Source: Chloranthus sessilifolius
Lineage: Eukaryota; Streptophyta; Magnoliopsida; Chloranthales; Chloranthaceae
Reading direction: 5' to 3'
Assembly (NCBI GenBank): GCA_021018995.1
Contig: CM037587.1
Location: 89,897,251 to 89,961,250 of the forward strand
Length of the DNA: 64,000 nt
Part shown: positions 35,406 to 46,659 of the stretch, one piece after another
Position numbering within the stretch: the first letter of the stretch is position 1
Layout: every line of letters begins with the position of its first letter
Notes under the pieces: generated by a model
Databases searched by the model: none
Told to the model about the DNA's origin: nothing
What the model saw: only the letters and a program-made list of their open reading frames with translations
Translations under genes and position numbers: made by a program

Positions 35406-36665
35406 TTGAAAGCCATCTTTGGCTCATTTGTGCTTAAATGCCCCACCTCATATAAATTTATCCTTCTAGTACCCCTTTGAGCCTATTAAAATTTTTTTTA
35501 CCTTTATACATTCTTTGATAAGCCACGTTAACCTTTAACCCTTTACAATTTATGATAATTCAGCTTTACCCTTCTTATTTCTGAGAAATTAGGAACGAGG
35601 GATGAAAATGAACGAAAAGAGAGTAAGTGGAGAGATACTGAGTTGTGGTGTTTACTGAGAGTGTATGGTAAAAATATAAAAGAAAAAGGGGGGAGAAAAA
35701 GAAAAAGAAAATTGTAAAAAATAATAAAAAATATGAGGTGCTTCACGAAAAGAAAATTCAAAAGAAAAAGAAAGTTGAGAAAAATAGAAAAATATTGAGA
35801 AAAATAGTGAGAGATTAGAAAAGAAAAAGAAGAGAAATAGAAAAATCAGAAGTTTGTTTCTTTTCCGATTTCTCAGAAATTTTGAATCTCAATTCCCTTT
35901 CTTTCTTACCCTTTCCTGAGCCCCATTACAACCCTACAAATGACCTTCATGATCTGATCTTGCATTGGTAACTGCCTTGTGGAGAGTAAATATGTGATAC
36001 TTATGACACTTGATATGAGATGCTTAGGATATACAAGTATCTGTTCTTATGAGATTTGATTTTGTTCATTGATTACATCGTGTTTCATTTATCATGTGAG
36101 ACCTTTTTGCTTGTTTTGTATTGATCTCTCACATATGTGCGAAAGCTTACCCATCATCGGAGTGATTTTATTTCGAGAGTATACCTAAAGTGAGGATTGA
36201 GTCGAGACAACAGATTCGACGGTTTTCCGTTTGGACTAGTTCCGAGATGGATGAATCTTGGTTTGGGTATGCACACACTTCACGTTTAAGCATGAATGGA
36301 TGAGTTGTCTAACAATTTGAGCATTAGATTAATTTGAATGGATACTAGCATGATTGATATGACATTAATATTTAAGATTGATGATTCACATGTTGAAACA
36401 ATTAATGTTTTTGTTTTTGAATAATATATATGTTATAAAAAATCATGTTTTGAAAACTCAATTTTGTCGATGGTTTGAAATTTTTGGAAGTTTGTGGGTA
36501 ACTTCACTGTAAACCCTCAGGAGACACAACTCCTCCACTAGGGATCACCTAGGAGTTTAAAGGCTTGTTGCACATGCTAAGTGCAATCGTGTTTCCTACG
36601 AAAGTGGCATTTATTTTCTTTAGCTTGCTTTGCTCGAGGACTAGCAAAGTGTAGGTTTGGGGGTG
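35406..36665 (+). other. Athila A 3' UTR and polypurine tract
   Basis: No ORF. It contains a block conserved in all three Athila copies of the window: GTAACTTCACTGTAAACCCTC, then CTCCACTAGGGATCACCTAGG, then TTTAAAGGCTTG (36495-36565; compare 57090-57180 and 63915-64000). It ends with GTAGGTTTGGGGGTG, the polypurine tract. Confidence 0.75.
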
Positions 36666-38252
36666 TGATGAGTACTGAAATATGATGATATTTCACCCCT
36701 AAAATACCTACATTTGGCTATCCAATGAAGACTATCTGATGAGAATTATTAGATTTGAAGTGTTTCAGGTAAATACAAGCCAAGTGCAGAAAACAGCCCA
36801 AGAATTCTGAAAATAACAAAACACTGCAACTTTGGGTCATCAAGAACTTGGTGCAACTTGCAGCTCAATGTGGACCTTCAAGACAGCCGAATTATGAAAT
36901 TATCAAAACACAAAAGTTGTAGAGCTTTCCGTCAGCTTTCCAACGGCGTAAGAATTACCTCAATCTGAGTTCGGGACAGAATGTTATGACCACAATACCG
37001 AAATAGTGTCTGATGCAAAAAGTAGGCTGGAATTCACGGATTTCTGGGAGCTCGATGCATCGACCCTTTTGGTCGATTAATCGAGGACAAAAAAGTGTCA
37101 GACACAGAACTGACACTTTAAAGCTGATTTTTAGGAACTTTTACAGGCTCAATGCATCGACCCTTTTTGGTCGATTAATTGAGCCACAAAAAGTGTCAGA
37201 CACGGAACTGACAATTTAGGGTCGATTAATCGACCCTGAATTTTCGCGCTGGGACACTTTCGCGACGTGAGTATTATTTAAAGCCAAATCAAACACTTCT
37301 AGAGGACAGTTTTTTTTTAGAGAATTTTTGAGGATTATTATTCATTATTATTATTTTTGGTTTTAGACTCCTCTGGGCATCTTTTCAAGGGTTCTTCTTT
37401 TCTCCTTCTTCTAGGGATTGATCGGGGTAGATTGTACTTAGGATTTACACTGTCTTTCTTTTACATTCATAGATTGTATTTAGGAAAAGGCATTGTAATC
37501 AAAGATTTTTTGGAAGAAATGAAAAGTGGAATGACTTTGAATGAACAAGGAGATCATACACCAAAGATGAGCGGCTAAATCAGTTGATCGGGGAAGATGC
37601 GATCCCCAGATAAGTACCCATATTTATGATTAATACCATAGTCTATTATGTCATCATGGAATCGTTTTGCTCAAAGTTTGTGTTATTGAAAATATATTGA
37701 ATGCTTGTTATGACAGTTGATTGCGCGTATCAACGGCTATAATCGCTAGATCTGGACCAGACCGATCTGAAATTATGAAGCGATTATGAACATCATGAGA
37801 TACGCTATGCTTCTTATATGACTCATACCGCAATGATAGGCTGAGTCATTATTTTTAGATAGGGTATGCCGGATTGATGATCATATTTTATTACGAATCA
37901 TCTCTATAGCTGAATGATGGTGTGAATGATGCTTTAATAAAACTACGGGTTTTAATGGTAGAAAAGGGGTACAAATCTGGGGTAGCATATTCCTTGATCA
38001 TATTTAAATATTGTTCTTAGATTCATCAGTAATTAGTTGTTTAGATTAATTAATTTATTTTTCTTGCATTTAGGAAAAGTGTGATAAATTTTTGGTAAAT
38101 TGAATCTGCCCTTTGGTACTTCCTTGGGGACGTTTTTAAATCTCTAAAAGAATTAATTAAAATTCACATTTCCCTGTGGGTTCGACACCCTTGTTCTTGC
38201 CATACTGTAATAGATCTTGTGCACTTGCAAGGGTTACATTTAAAATCGACTA
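36666..38252 (+). repeat. Athila A 3' LTR
   Basis: Starts TGATGAGTAC after the polypurine tract and ends TCGACTA before the AAAGG duplication. The palindrome array (37052-37233) keeps two full units plus the last TCGATTAATCGA. Confidence 0.9.
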
Positions 38253-38257
38253 AAAGG

Positions 38258-39644
38258 TTAGTCCCTTTTTTGTTTATACATATAAAGAAAATGCATCCTA
38301 AACAACAGAAGGAAAAGTAGATTTCTACCTATATATTTTTATTTTCAATATATTTTTTTAGATTTTTGTCTTCGTAGATTTTTTTGTTATTTTTCTTCAT
38401 TTTTGTGATTGAAATATGATGTTAGAAATATGAGTAGAAATATATGCACATTTTTTCGTATTTAGATTTTTCTTGATTTTTTGTTTTTGTCTTTCTCTCT
38501 CTCTCTTTTTTTTTGATGCCTTGACAGTGAGACAGAGTAACAGGTCCCATTTTGAGCATAGTCGAACTCTTTCATGCAGTTGGACCTGAGTGAGTTTTCA
38601 GATTTTACCAAGGCTGGAACGTTGATCCCTTTGGATTGAGTCAAACCTTTCTCCTTGCCTCGGGTCATACGTTTGACGGTGCAGTTTCACAAAGATAATT
38701 CTGGTCGGGACCCGATTCGAACTAGCATGAGCGGCCCAGTGGGACAAGAGGGTATAGGAAGAGTAATAAAAGGGTTCCTCAAACATCAATCTTCTCAATC
38801 AGTCCAAACCTCTCTTTTTCAATTTTTCTCTTTTCTTTTCATTTTTTTTATTTCTCTCCTTTTTTTACCCGTGGCACCCTTTCAGGTTTTCACCACGTCC
38901 ATGGGTTTAGCCCTCTTACCCCAAGCACCCTTTTGGGTTTTCACCTGGTCCGCACAAACTCGCAGTTTTTTACCCGTCGCGCCTTTTCGAGTTTTCACCA
39001 CGTCCATCTTGCTTTGAGCTTGTATTTTTATTTTATTTACATATATATTTTTATTTATTTCTTCTTCATTTTTTTTTAACAGCCACGACATAGGCGTCGA
39101 TTCCATCATAGCCAGCTGGATGGGGTTCTGGTGTCGTCTCACAACTCGGCTTGTGTTGACTTAACATATATTATGACTGCTTGTAAACTTAAAAGAGGGC
39201 TTTCTTTAGGGTATAGCTTGGCCATGGGTAAGGTTAGGATTTAAAGGTATGCTAGGCTAAAAGAGTTTCCTTGATACGGCTTCAGTTTTCTCAACATACT
39301 TTCTCCCTTGGGGGTTTTTACTGTACATGCTTTGTGATTCTTCTACACATTTTTTTTTATTCTTTTTGCTCCATTTCAGGCGATCTCTTTTTGAGGTTTT
39401 ACTATTTTAATTTTTTTAGATTTTGATGGTAACTTTACTTCCCCTTTTTCTGTATATGTAGACACATTTTTTTTTTTAGGAAGGGGTTTATTGAAAGAAA
39501 GGCCCTGACTTAAATGGGGTAGGAAAGGATATCATCATTTTTAGGGATGTTTTTCGACTACTGTGTTTGGAATGATGGCCTCTTTTGAGTGGTTCTTAAG
39601 CAGTCACGTATCTATTTTACCAATACTTACCTTATCACGATAGA
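38258..39644 (-). other. Tat 3' UTR, proximal part, with tandem repeats
   Basis: No ORF. At about 38870-39010, three imperfect copies of TACCCGTGGCACCCTTTC followed by AGGTTTTCACC(A)CGTCC lie in tandem. Such variable repeats are usual in Tat/Ogre 3' UTRs. Confidence 0.6.
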
Positions 39645-40728
39645 CTAAGAGTAGAACTGTCGGACGTATCCAGCATTGATGGGCTCAGGAAGATGATCTC
39701 CGTCTATGGTGGCAAGGCAGATGGGGTATCCCGATAGCACTTCTCGAATGACATAAGGTCCTTCCTAGTACGGCTTGAACTTGCCTCTCGAATCGGCATG
39801 GAGGGATGGAAATATTTTCTTCAACACAGTGTCTCCTACCTTCAGATCTCGTCCGCGGACACATTTATTGTAAGCGCGTGCGATTCGCCACAAGGCTAGG
39901 AGCCTTTTCTCATCCAGTAAGTTCAACTGATCAAAGTGTGATCTCTCTCTCTGCTTCAGGTAAGCCAGATTCCATAAGGATTCGGAGTGAGGGTACCTCA
40001 ACCTCAACTGGTAGGATGGCCTCAGTTCCATACACAAGGGAGAATGGTGTCGCCCCTGTAGCGGTACGAATTGGCGTTCTGTATGCCCATAAGGCAGATG
40101 GCAGCATTTCGCTCCAATCTCGGTAAGTGACGACAATTTTCTCAAGGATGCGGATGACCGTCTTGTTGGCAGCTTCCACAGCTCCATTAGTTTAAGGCCG
40201 ATAAGGTGACGAGCGATGGTGTTTGATCTTCTATTGCTCATAGAAGGCTCGGATACGCTTATTTGAAAAATTGGTGCCATTGTCCATGATGATATCTTTG
40301 GGTACTCTAAATTGGCACATAATATTATTTTTGAGAAACTTCTCGACGTGACTGGCCGTGATGTTGGCATATGACGCCGCTTCTACCCATTTGGTGAAGT
40401 ATTTAATGGCGACGAGGATGAACCGATGTCCATTTGATGCTTTCGGATTAATCATTCTGACGACGTCAAGGCCCCAAGTAGCAAATGGCCAAGGAGTGGT
40501 CATGCAGTGTAGATTGATGGCAGGAGTGTGTATCAGACTGGAGTGTTCCTGACACTTGTAGCATTTCTGAATATGTTTGTAGCAATCTGATTCCATAGTG
40601 GTCCAAAAGTATCCCTGCTGTAGAATTTTCTTGGCGAGCATGTGACCACTGTCGTGGGCTCCGCATACTCCCTCGTGGATCTCCTTCATAATATTGATCG
40701 CTTCACCTTCAGTAAGGCATCTAAGCAA
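39645..40728 (-). pseudogene. Tat integrase
   Basis: Inserts the DNA copy into the genome. The HHCC zinc finger (H near EIHEGVCGAHDSGH, then CYKC) is followed by the DDE core: ATWGLDVV, IIMDNGTNFSN and NGAVEAANKT carry the three acidic residues. A C-terminal region with KVGDTVLKKIF ends at TAG 39645-39647 after VRQFYS. There are stops at 40231 and 39765 (both one transition from a sense codon), and the reading frame shifts near 39935. Confidence 0.85.
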
Positions 40729-40869
40729 AACATTATTATAGGATCGCTTATATAGGCATTCCCCACAAATGAAGTAGCCTACTACTAAATGTTGAATGGT
40801 TTGTCAGTCCGTCTTGGATGTTCCCTCAGGGAAAGTTAGGGTCTCGAGGAAATTCTTGATATTTGAGAA

Positions 40870-41502
40870 CTAAGGTGTCTCATCATCAGGCTTCATAGGT
40901 TCCTCAATCTGGAGGTAGAAGGCCGGCTCGATCATGATCGGCTTCATCTCAACACCGTATGGGATTTCTATCATTGACGCCAAAGTTGTTAGTCCATCAG
41001 CAAAGCGATTCCGTATTCGGGGGACATATGAGAATGTCACATCTTGGAAGCAAGCTATCAGGTCCTCGAGGTGCTCATGGTAAAGGATCAGTTTCTCATC
41101 TTTCATCTTCCAGTCACCGTTTGTCTGGCATATGATTAACTGTGAATCGCCAAACACTCGGAGGTGAGCTATATTCAAATCGAGAGTCGCCTGCAGACCA
41201 GCGACACAAACTTCATATTCAGCCATGTTGTTAGTACAAGGGAAGTTGAGCTTGATAGAGACTGATACATGGGATCCCTTTGGCGAAATCAGAATGGCGC
41301 TAACTCCTTGGCCTTTGGCATTTGCTGCCCCATCGAAGTGCATTACCCATGAATCTTCTGCTTCTTCTGTATCGTCTTCTGTCATGAACAAGATATCTTC
41401 ATTTGGGAACTCGATCCTCAAAGGCTCATAATCTGGCAAAGGATTGTCGGCAAGATGGTCGGTGAGTGCCTGCCCCTTGATCGACTTATGAGTGACGTAC
41501 AT
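40870..41502 (-). pseudogene. Tat second RNase H (archaeal-type)
   Basis: Contains WVMHFDGAANAKGQGVSAIL, then NNMAEYEVCVAGL and VFGDSQLIICQ, with the D-E-D catalytic pattern, then RNRFADGLTTLAS. A second, archaeal-like RNase H after the normal one is diagnostic of the Tat lineage and supports placing the element there. Same frame as the RT/RNase H upstream. Confidence 0.85.
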
Positions 41503-42976
41503 GATGTCAAACTCTGATAATAAGAGCTGCCAGCGTGCAGTCTACCCAGTGAGAGCGGGCTTCTGAAATAGGTATTTCAATGAGTCCATGTGGGCCAGAA
41601 GTAGAACGACCTGAGATAGCAAGTAATGGCGGAGCCTCAGAGTAGCCCATACAAGAGCTAGTCATGCTTTCTCCAAATGAGAATAGCGCGTCTCATAATC
41701 AGTGAATTTCTTGCTCATATAGTAGATGGCCTGCTCTCTTCTTCCTATCTTGTCATGCTGCCCTAAGACGCATCCCATCGAGACTTCTTTCGTGGAGAGG
41801 TACATTAAGAGTGGTCTCCCCGGATCGGGTGGTACCAAAACAGGTGGGTTGAGGAGGTAGTTTTTGATTTTATCGAATGCTGCTTGACAATCATCGTTCC
41901 ATTCAACGGGCGAGTTCTTCCTTAGTAGCTTGAAGATCGGCATGCAGATCGGAGTTAGTTGCGTAATGAACCAACAGATATATTATATTCTGCCTAAGAA
42001 CCCTCTGACCTCTTTCTCAGTAGATGGTGGTGGCATTTTTGTGATAGCTTTGACCTTGACTGGGTCAACCTTGATCCCTCTCCTGCGGACGATGAATCCT
42101 AATAACTTTTAGGACATAGCACCAAAAGTGCACTTCTGTGGGTTCAGATGTAACCTGTACTTCCTCAATCTCTCAAACAACTTTTGAAGGTTTACCAAGT
42201 GATCGCCTCGCTCCGGTGACTTGGCTATCATGTCATCGACGTATACTTCAATCTCTCGGTGCATCATGTCGTGAAATAGTATAGTCATAGTTCTCTGGTA
42301 CGTTGCACCGGCATTCTTCAGTCCAAATGGCATGACTCGATAGCAAAAGGTTCCCTAGGGGGTAATGAACGTTGTCTTCTCGTGATCAACCTCGGCCATC
42401 TTAATTTGGTTATATCCTAAAAATCCATCCATGAAAGAAAGCATCCCGTGCTTAGCAGTTTTATCGACCAAGATGTCGATGTGTGGCAATGGGAAATCAT
42501 TTTTTAGGCTGCCTTGTTTAAAATTTGAAAATCGATACACATGCAGATCTTTCCATCTTTCTTCGATAAAGGCACGATATTGACTAGTCACTGCGGGTAT
42601 TTAGATACCATGAGAAACCTTGCATCATATTGCTTGATGACCTCATCTTTGACTTTCAACATCCACTCGAGTCAGAGACGTCTCAGCTTCTGCTTAACCG
42701 GCTTCATATCAGGGTAGAGAGGCAACTCATGCTCAACCAAATCAGTGTCAAGACCAGGCATGTCCACTTTTAGGACCAGGCAAAAACGTCTTGGTATGAT
42801 CGAAGGAATTCAATCATGCTTTTTCTTTCTTCGAGAGACAGTGACGTTCCGATCTTGGTTATTCTGGGAATCTCCTCAGTCCCTAGATTGATATCCTTTG
42901 TCTCTTCGACAACAGGGTTAGGGCCATGCTCAAAGTCGACAAATCGGTGAAGGATCTCATTGGGGAGCTCCTCCAA
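41503..42976 (-). pseudogene. Tat reverse transcriptase and first RNase H
   Basis: From a conserved lead-in (EEIPRITKIGTSLSLEERKS) through RT blocks FPLPHIDILVDKTAKH, FMDGFLGYNQIKM, MPFGLKNAGATYQR and the catalytic YVDD (VYVDDMIAKS). The connection (WNDDCQAAFDKIKNYLL) and the degenerate first RNase H (MSKKFTDYETRYSHLEKA) follow. Interrupted by stops near 42594, 42355, 42110, 41944 and 41662 and by a frame change between 42770 and 42591. Confidence 0.85.
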
Positions 42977-44074
42977 AGGACCATCCTCGTCTAGACTCGT
43001 AACACCTACCTCTTCTTGTATTTCTATAGGGAAGGGGTCGATTTTACGTGGGACGGATATTTCAATTAAGGCATCCTTTTGTGGGACTTTTTCTGGAATT
43101 TTAAATGACGATATTTTTGGACTTTGAATTTTTTTAATGTTTTTGGGATTTTATATTTTTTCCATGTTTTTGAGATTTATGTTTTTTTCAAAAACGGACC
43201 CTTGGCAAGGCGGGTTGCTATATATACAAGGTATTGCCTGCCAAAGGCTTATCTCACTTTTTCTAGGTTATTTGTTTTTGGCAAACAGGTGTCAAACTTT
43301 AGGCCACTCGCTGCTTCCAGAGTTTGGGGCAAATATGCCCAGTTGCGTACCTGAGGGGCTGCTCTTTTACCTATTGGAATGGAGGGTGTTGACTGATATG
43401 GCTCATTGGAGTCAGCCTCCATCATGTTGACCCTCATTTCGTCTAAGATGATATCCTCAAACATCAATACCATTTTGTGGTGATTTACCACAGGGGGTGT
43501 TTGTTCAGGTATTGGCCGTCATTCCTCAAAGAGGGACAATGCAGCCAAATCTATTTCCAGGCTGGGAAGGGAGATCTAGGGATTGGTGGGATGTATTGAG
43601 GTTGTGGGTTTGTGTGGGGTCAAATGGGTTACCCCATTTCGATCGATCTTTACGACCCTAGCGCTGACAAAGGATTCCCTGATGTGTGGCCTAGGGCGAG
43701 GTTTCTCTTCTATGTTGATTCCTCGAGCTCTTACAGCTGCAGCGACCCTGGCTTTCTCTTTAGCCTCTCGAACCTCTTCCTTTTTGTCCCTTGGAAATAA
43801 CTGGCTCTCTTCTATCCTGTAATCTAGGCCTAAGCCTTCTGCCTCTCTGATAGCCCCATTTTTGGAGCATATCCACCGCTGCTTCCATTCTGCCACCGGT
43901 TGTCGGAGTGATGTTTCTCAGGGGTTCTGGGCCTACTGCTGACACCTCATACTCGAAACTATGGAGGTCGATGTCTTCCTCAGTATGTGGCACATCCACT
44001 ATCTTAGGATTTTCAATACTATGGGTGGCCTTGTCCTTGTCGTCATGCCCTTCACCAATGATGGTGATCACCTT

Positions 44075-44527
44075 CTACCCGGATATGAATTTTAATTTTT
44101 GATGGAGAGTAGAAGGTATCGCCCCAACCTCATGCAACCAGGGGCGTCCTATCAACAAATTAAAAGAAGATTTGATATCCATCACTTGAAAGGGTATAGG
44201 GAAGGTCGTGGGCCCAATTACTAATTCTAGATCGACCTCTCCCATTATTTCTCTTCTTGTATTATCAAATCCCCGAGCGTTAGTCCTTGTCGGCCTTATC
44301 ATACAGGGGTCCACGCCGATCTTAGTGGCAGTCCTCAATGGGCACACATTCAGAGCCGACTCGTTATCAATTAGAACTAAGGGAATTATCATGTTTCCTA
44401 ATTCGACAATAATATTGAGGGATTTAGCATGACTGTTTCCCTCTTCAAGTAGATCTGTGTCCGAAAATGAAATGACATTGGGTGCCATCACCTGTCCAAT
44501 TATTTTCCCAACCTCGTCTGAGCTCAT
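44075..44527 (-). pseudogene. Tat aspartic protease
   Basis: Reads VLIDNESALNVCPL where Tat proteases have LIDNGSALNVCPL, so the glycine of the D-x-G active-site turn is now glutamate. It is followed by ARGFDNTRREIMGEVDLEL and the C-terminal LIGRPWLHEVGA. The ORF ends at 44075, and a poorly conserved linker (43576-44071) leads to RT. Confidence 0.8.
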
Positions 44528-44976
44528 CTATTAGGATACATGGGCATTCTTTAACGCCCCCATTAGAGCTTGGAAATGGACTGGGGATGTCATCAAAAGA
44601 TCCCAAACAATGATATGGGTTGGCATCCTTCTTAATTGAGTCTCGAGAATGTGCTCCCGACTCATCTTCTCAAACGGGTGGACTGCACTATCCTTCTTCC
44701 CCTCTGGCAGTGTTAGGGCTAGTGTTGTTGTTGTTGCTGTTGCAGTTGCTGCTGTAGTTGCCTCGGGCTATTTCAAGATTTTCCCCAACCTAGTGACGAA
44801 GTCCACAGCCCCCTCCTTGCTATTGCCGCCGGCATTGACATCTGTTTGCACGTAGCTTAGCCGGACCTGATGAGGGTCATAGGTTGGTCTTGAGAGCTGG
44901 AATGGTATGGCCGTCGACACCTGAAGTGCATGTACTGATGGCTCTAGGAGGGTAGGTAAGACCTGACAAAATTGGG

Positions 44977-46582
44977 TCAAATGAGGGCGGTGAAGCTTGA
45001 GGATGGTGGTACTAGGGGGAAGGAGGCAAAAGTAGGCCACTGATAGCTGGTAGGTGCTGGCGGGGGATCAAGGGTTTGATGAGCCGTTAGGTAATTGACC
45101 GGGGTGGTGGAGTTTGCAGGTGGCTGAACTAAGGGAAATGTAGGCCATGGATAACTGACGAGTGTGGGTGTAGGATTGGGGGCCTGATGGCTTATTGGGT
45201 AATTGACGGGGGTGGTGGTGTATGACTGATATGCATTTATGTGCACATAATTGACAGGGGTGGGTGATGGAAAGTATGCCCTGAGATCCAAGGGTTCAAT
45301 TTGCAGAGCTAGGTTGGGGAAATAATCTGACAAATTTAGGGGTTCAATTACCCCAATGTTTCTTTCTTCAATATTCCTTGACAACAACACCACATAACTC
45401 TCCCGATCACTGATGTAATTGGATGGGTCAAACTCAAACTCCTCTTTATTTTCTACCATTTCGACGGTGGGTATGGGACCTGTTCCTTCGGTAGGATGTG
45501 GGGGTAGTGGCACCTGGTGAATATTCGCATGCTGAGAAGGTGCAGGTGGAATGATTTTTCCAGCATTAATCAAATCTTGGATTGCGTGCTTCAATGGGAA
45601 GCAACGATCGATCGGGTGACCAGGACCCTGATGGAAATTGCAATGAGTATTGGGGTCAAAATTATATGGAATCGGATTAGGAGAAGGTCGTGGTTGGAGA
45701 ACAATTATTAAACCCTTTTCAATTAATAATGGCAAAAGTACACTTAGGGATTGTCCCAAGGGCATGAAGACTCGATCATAACGGGCTCTCCTCTCTAGGG
45801 TCATTTGCATTCCCTGCCTATTCCTTGCTCTTTGTATTGGCCCTGTCCGGACGGGAGCTGGTTGCACTGCTTGGAATTGGAACAGGGCTATATTATTATT
45901 GCTGGGCAGGGTGTTTGTAACATTTTACACCCTTGCCCCTATCCTCCTATCGTTCTTTTGCTCAATAAACCTCTTAACCCCGCTAGGTCCCCCTGAAGCA
46001 TTCTTACTCAACTGCCCTTCCCTGATGGAATCCTCACAGCGGTTGGTGTTCCTTACCAAAATTAGAAAAACTGGACTGTTGTTGGTATACAAGAAAATCA
46101 AAAATCACTGGCAGGGTATTCTTTAAAATAATCTCTATCTGCTCATCATCTGGTATTCTATTTCTGACTTGAGCGGCCAGTGCTCTCCAACGCCCCAAAT
46201 AATCGCTGAAGGTCTCATTCTGGTTCTGTTTTAAGCGGGCCAAGTTTGACTTTCGCAGCTCAATGTTTATGTTGTAGACATATTGTTCTTAAAAGAGGTG
46301 GGTCAAGTCCCTCCAGGTTTTAATCATGGATGGTTCTAAAGATGTGAACCATCTCAAAGCCGGACCGGTCAGACTCTTTTGAAAGACTTTTATTAGTAGT
46401 CTTTTGTCCCCTCCGTATTGGCACATGTCCCCATAGTAGGACTTCAAGTGCGCAATAGGATTGCCAGTGCCATTATATTTGTCGAAGGCAGACATTTTAA
46501 ATTTGGGAGGCAGGGGGACCTCAGCGAACAGACATAAATTTGTGAAGTCCGTGGCATGAATTTTAGCACCACCCATTTTCAT
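44977..46582 (-). pseudogene. Tat gag core and nucleocapsid
   Basis: Gag begins in KFKMSAFDKYNGTGNPIAHL, then GPALRWFTSL and WRDLTHLF, then KQNQNETFSDYLGRWRALAA, the standard gypsy gag core in one frame (46582-46034). After a frame change, 45867-44977 has FMPLGQSL and a knuckle-like C/H/C motif (CNFHQGPGHPIDRC) typical of Tat, then a Pro/Ser-rich tail. Both parts are broken by stops. Confidence 0.8.
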
Positions 46583-46659
46583 CAGCTACTTTTGTATTTT
46601 GTCCAACTATTCTTTCAGCTGCTCTGACTCTTTCGATATAGGGGCCACTTTCTCAGCCG

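Larger units (their letters stand above)
28726..38252 (+). mobile_element. Athila A (Ty3/gypsy, Athila lineage)
   Basis: LTRs 28726-30365 and 36666-38252 are flanked by a perfect 5-bp duplication AAAGG (28721-28725 and 38253-38257). The PBS is the tRNA-Asp type of Athila, and gag-protease-RT form one frame. RNase H and integrase are deleted after RT, and no 3' ORF is present, but the conserved Athila 3' UTR and polypurine tract are. It sits in the 3' UTR of the Tat element, on the opposite strand. Confidence 0.9.
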
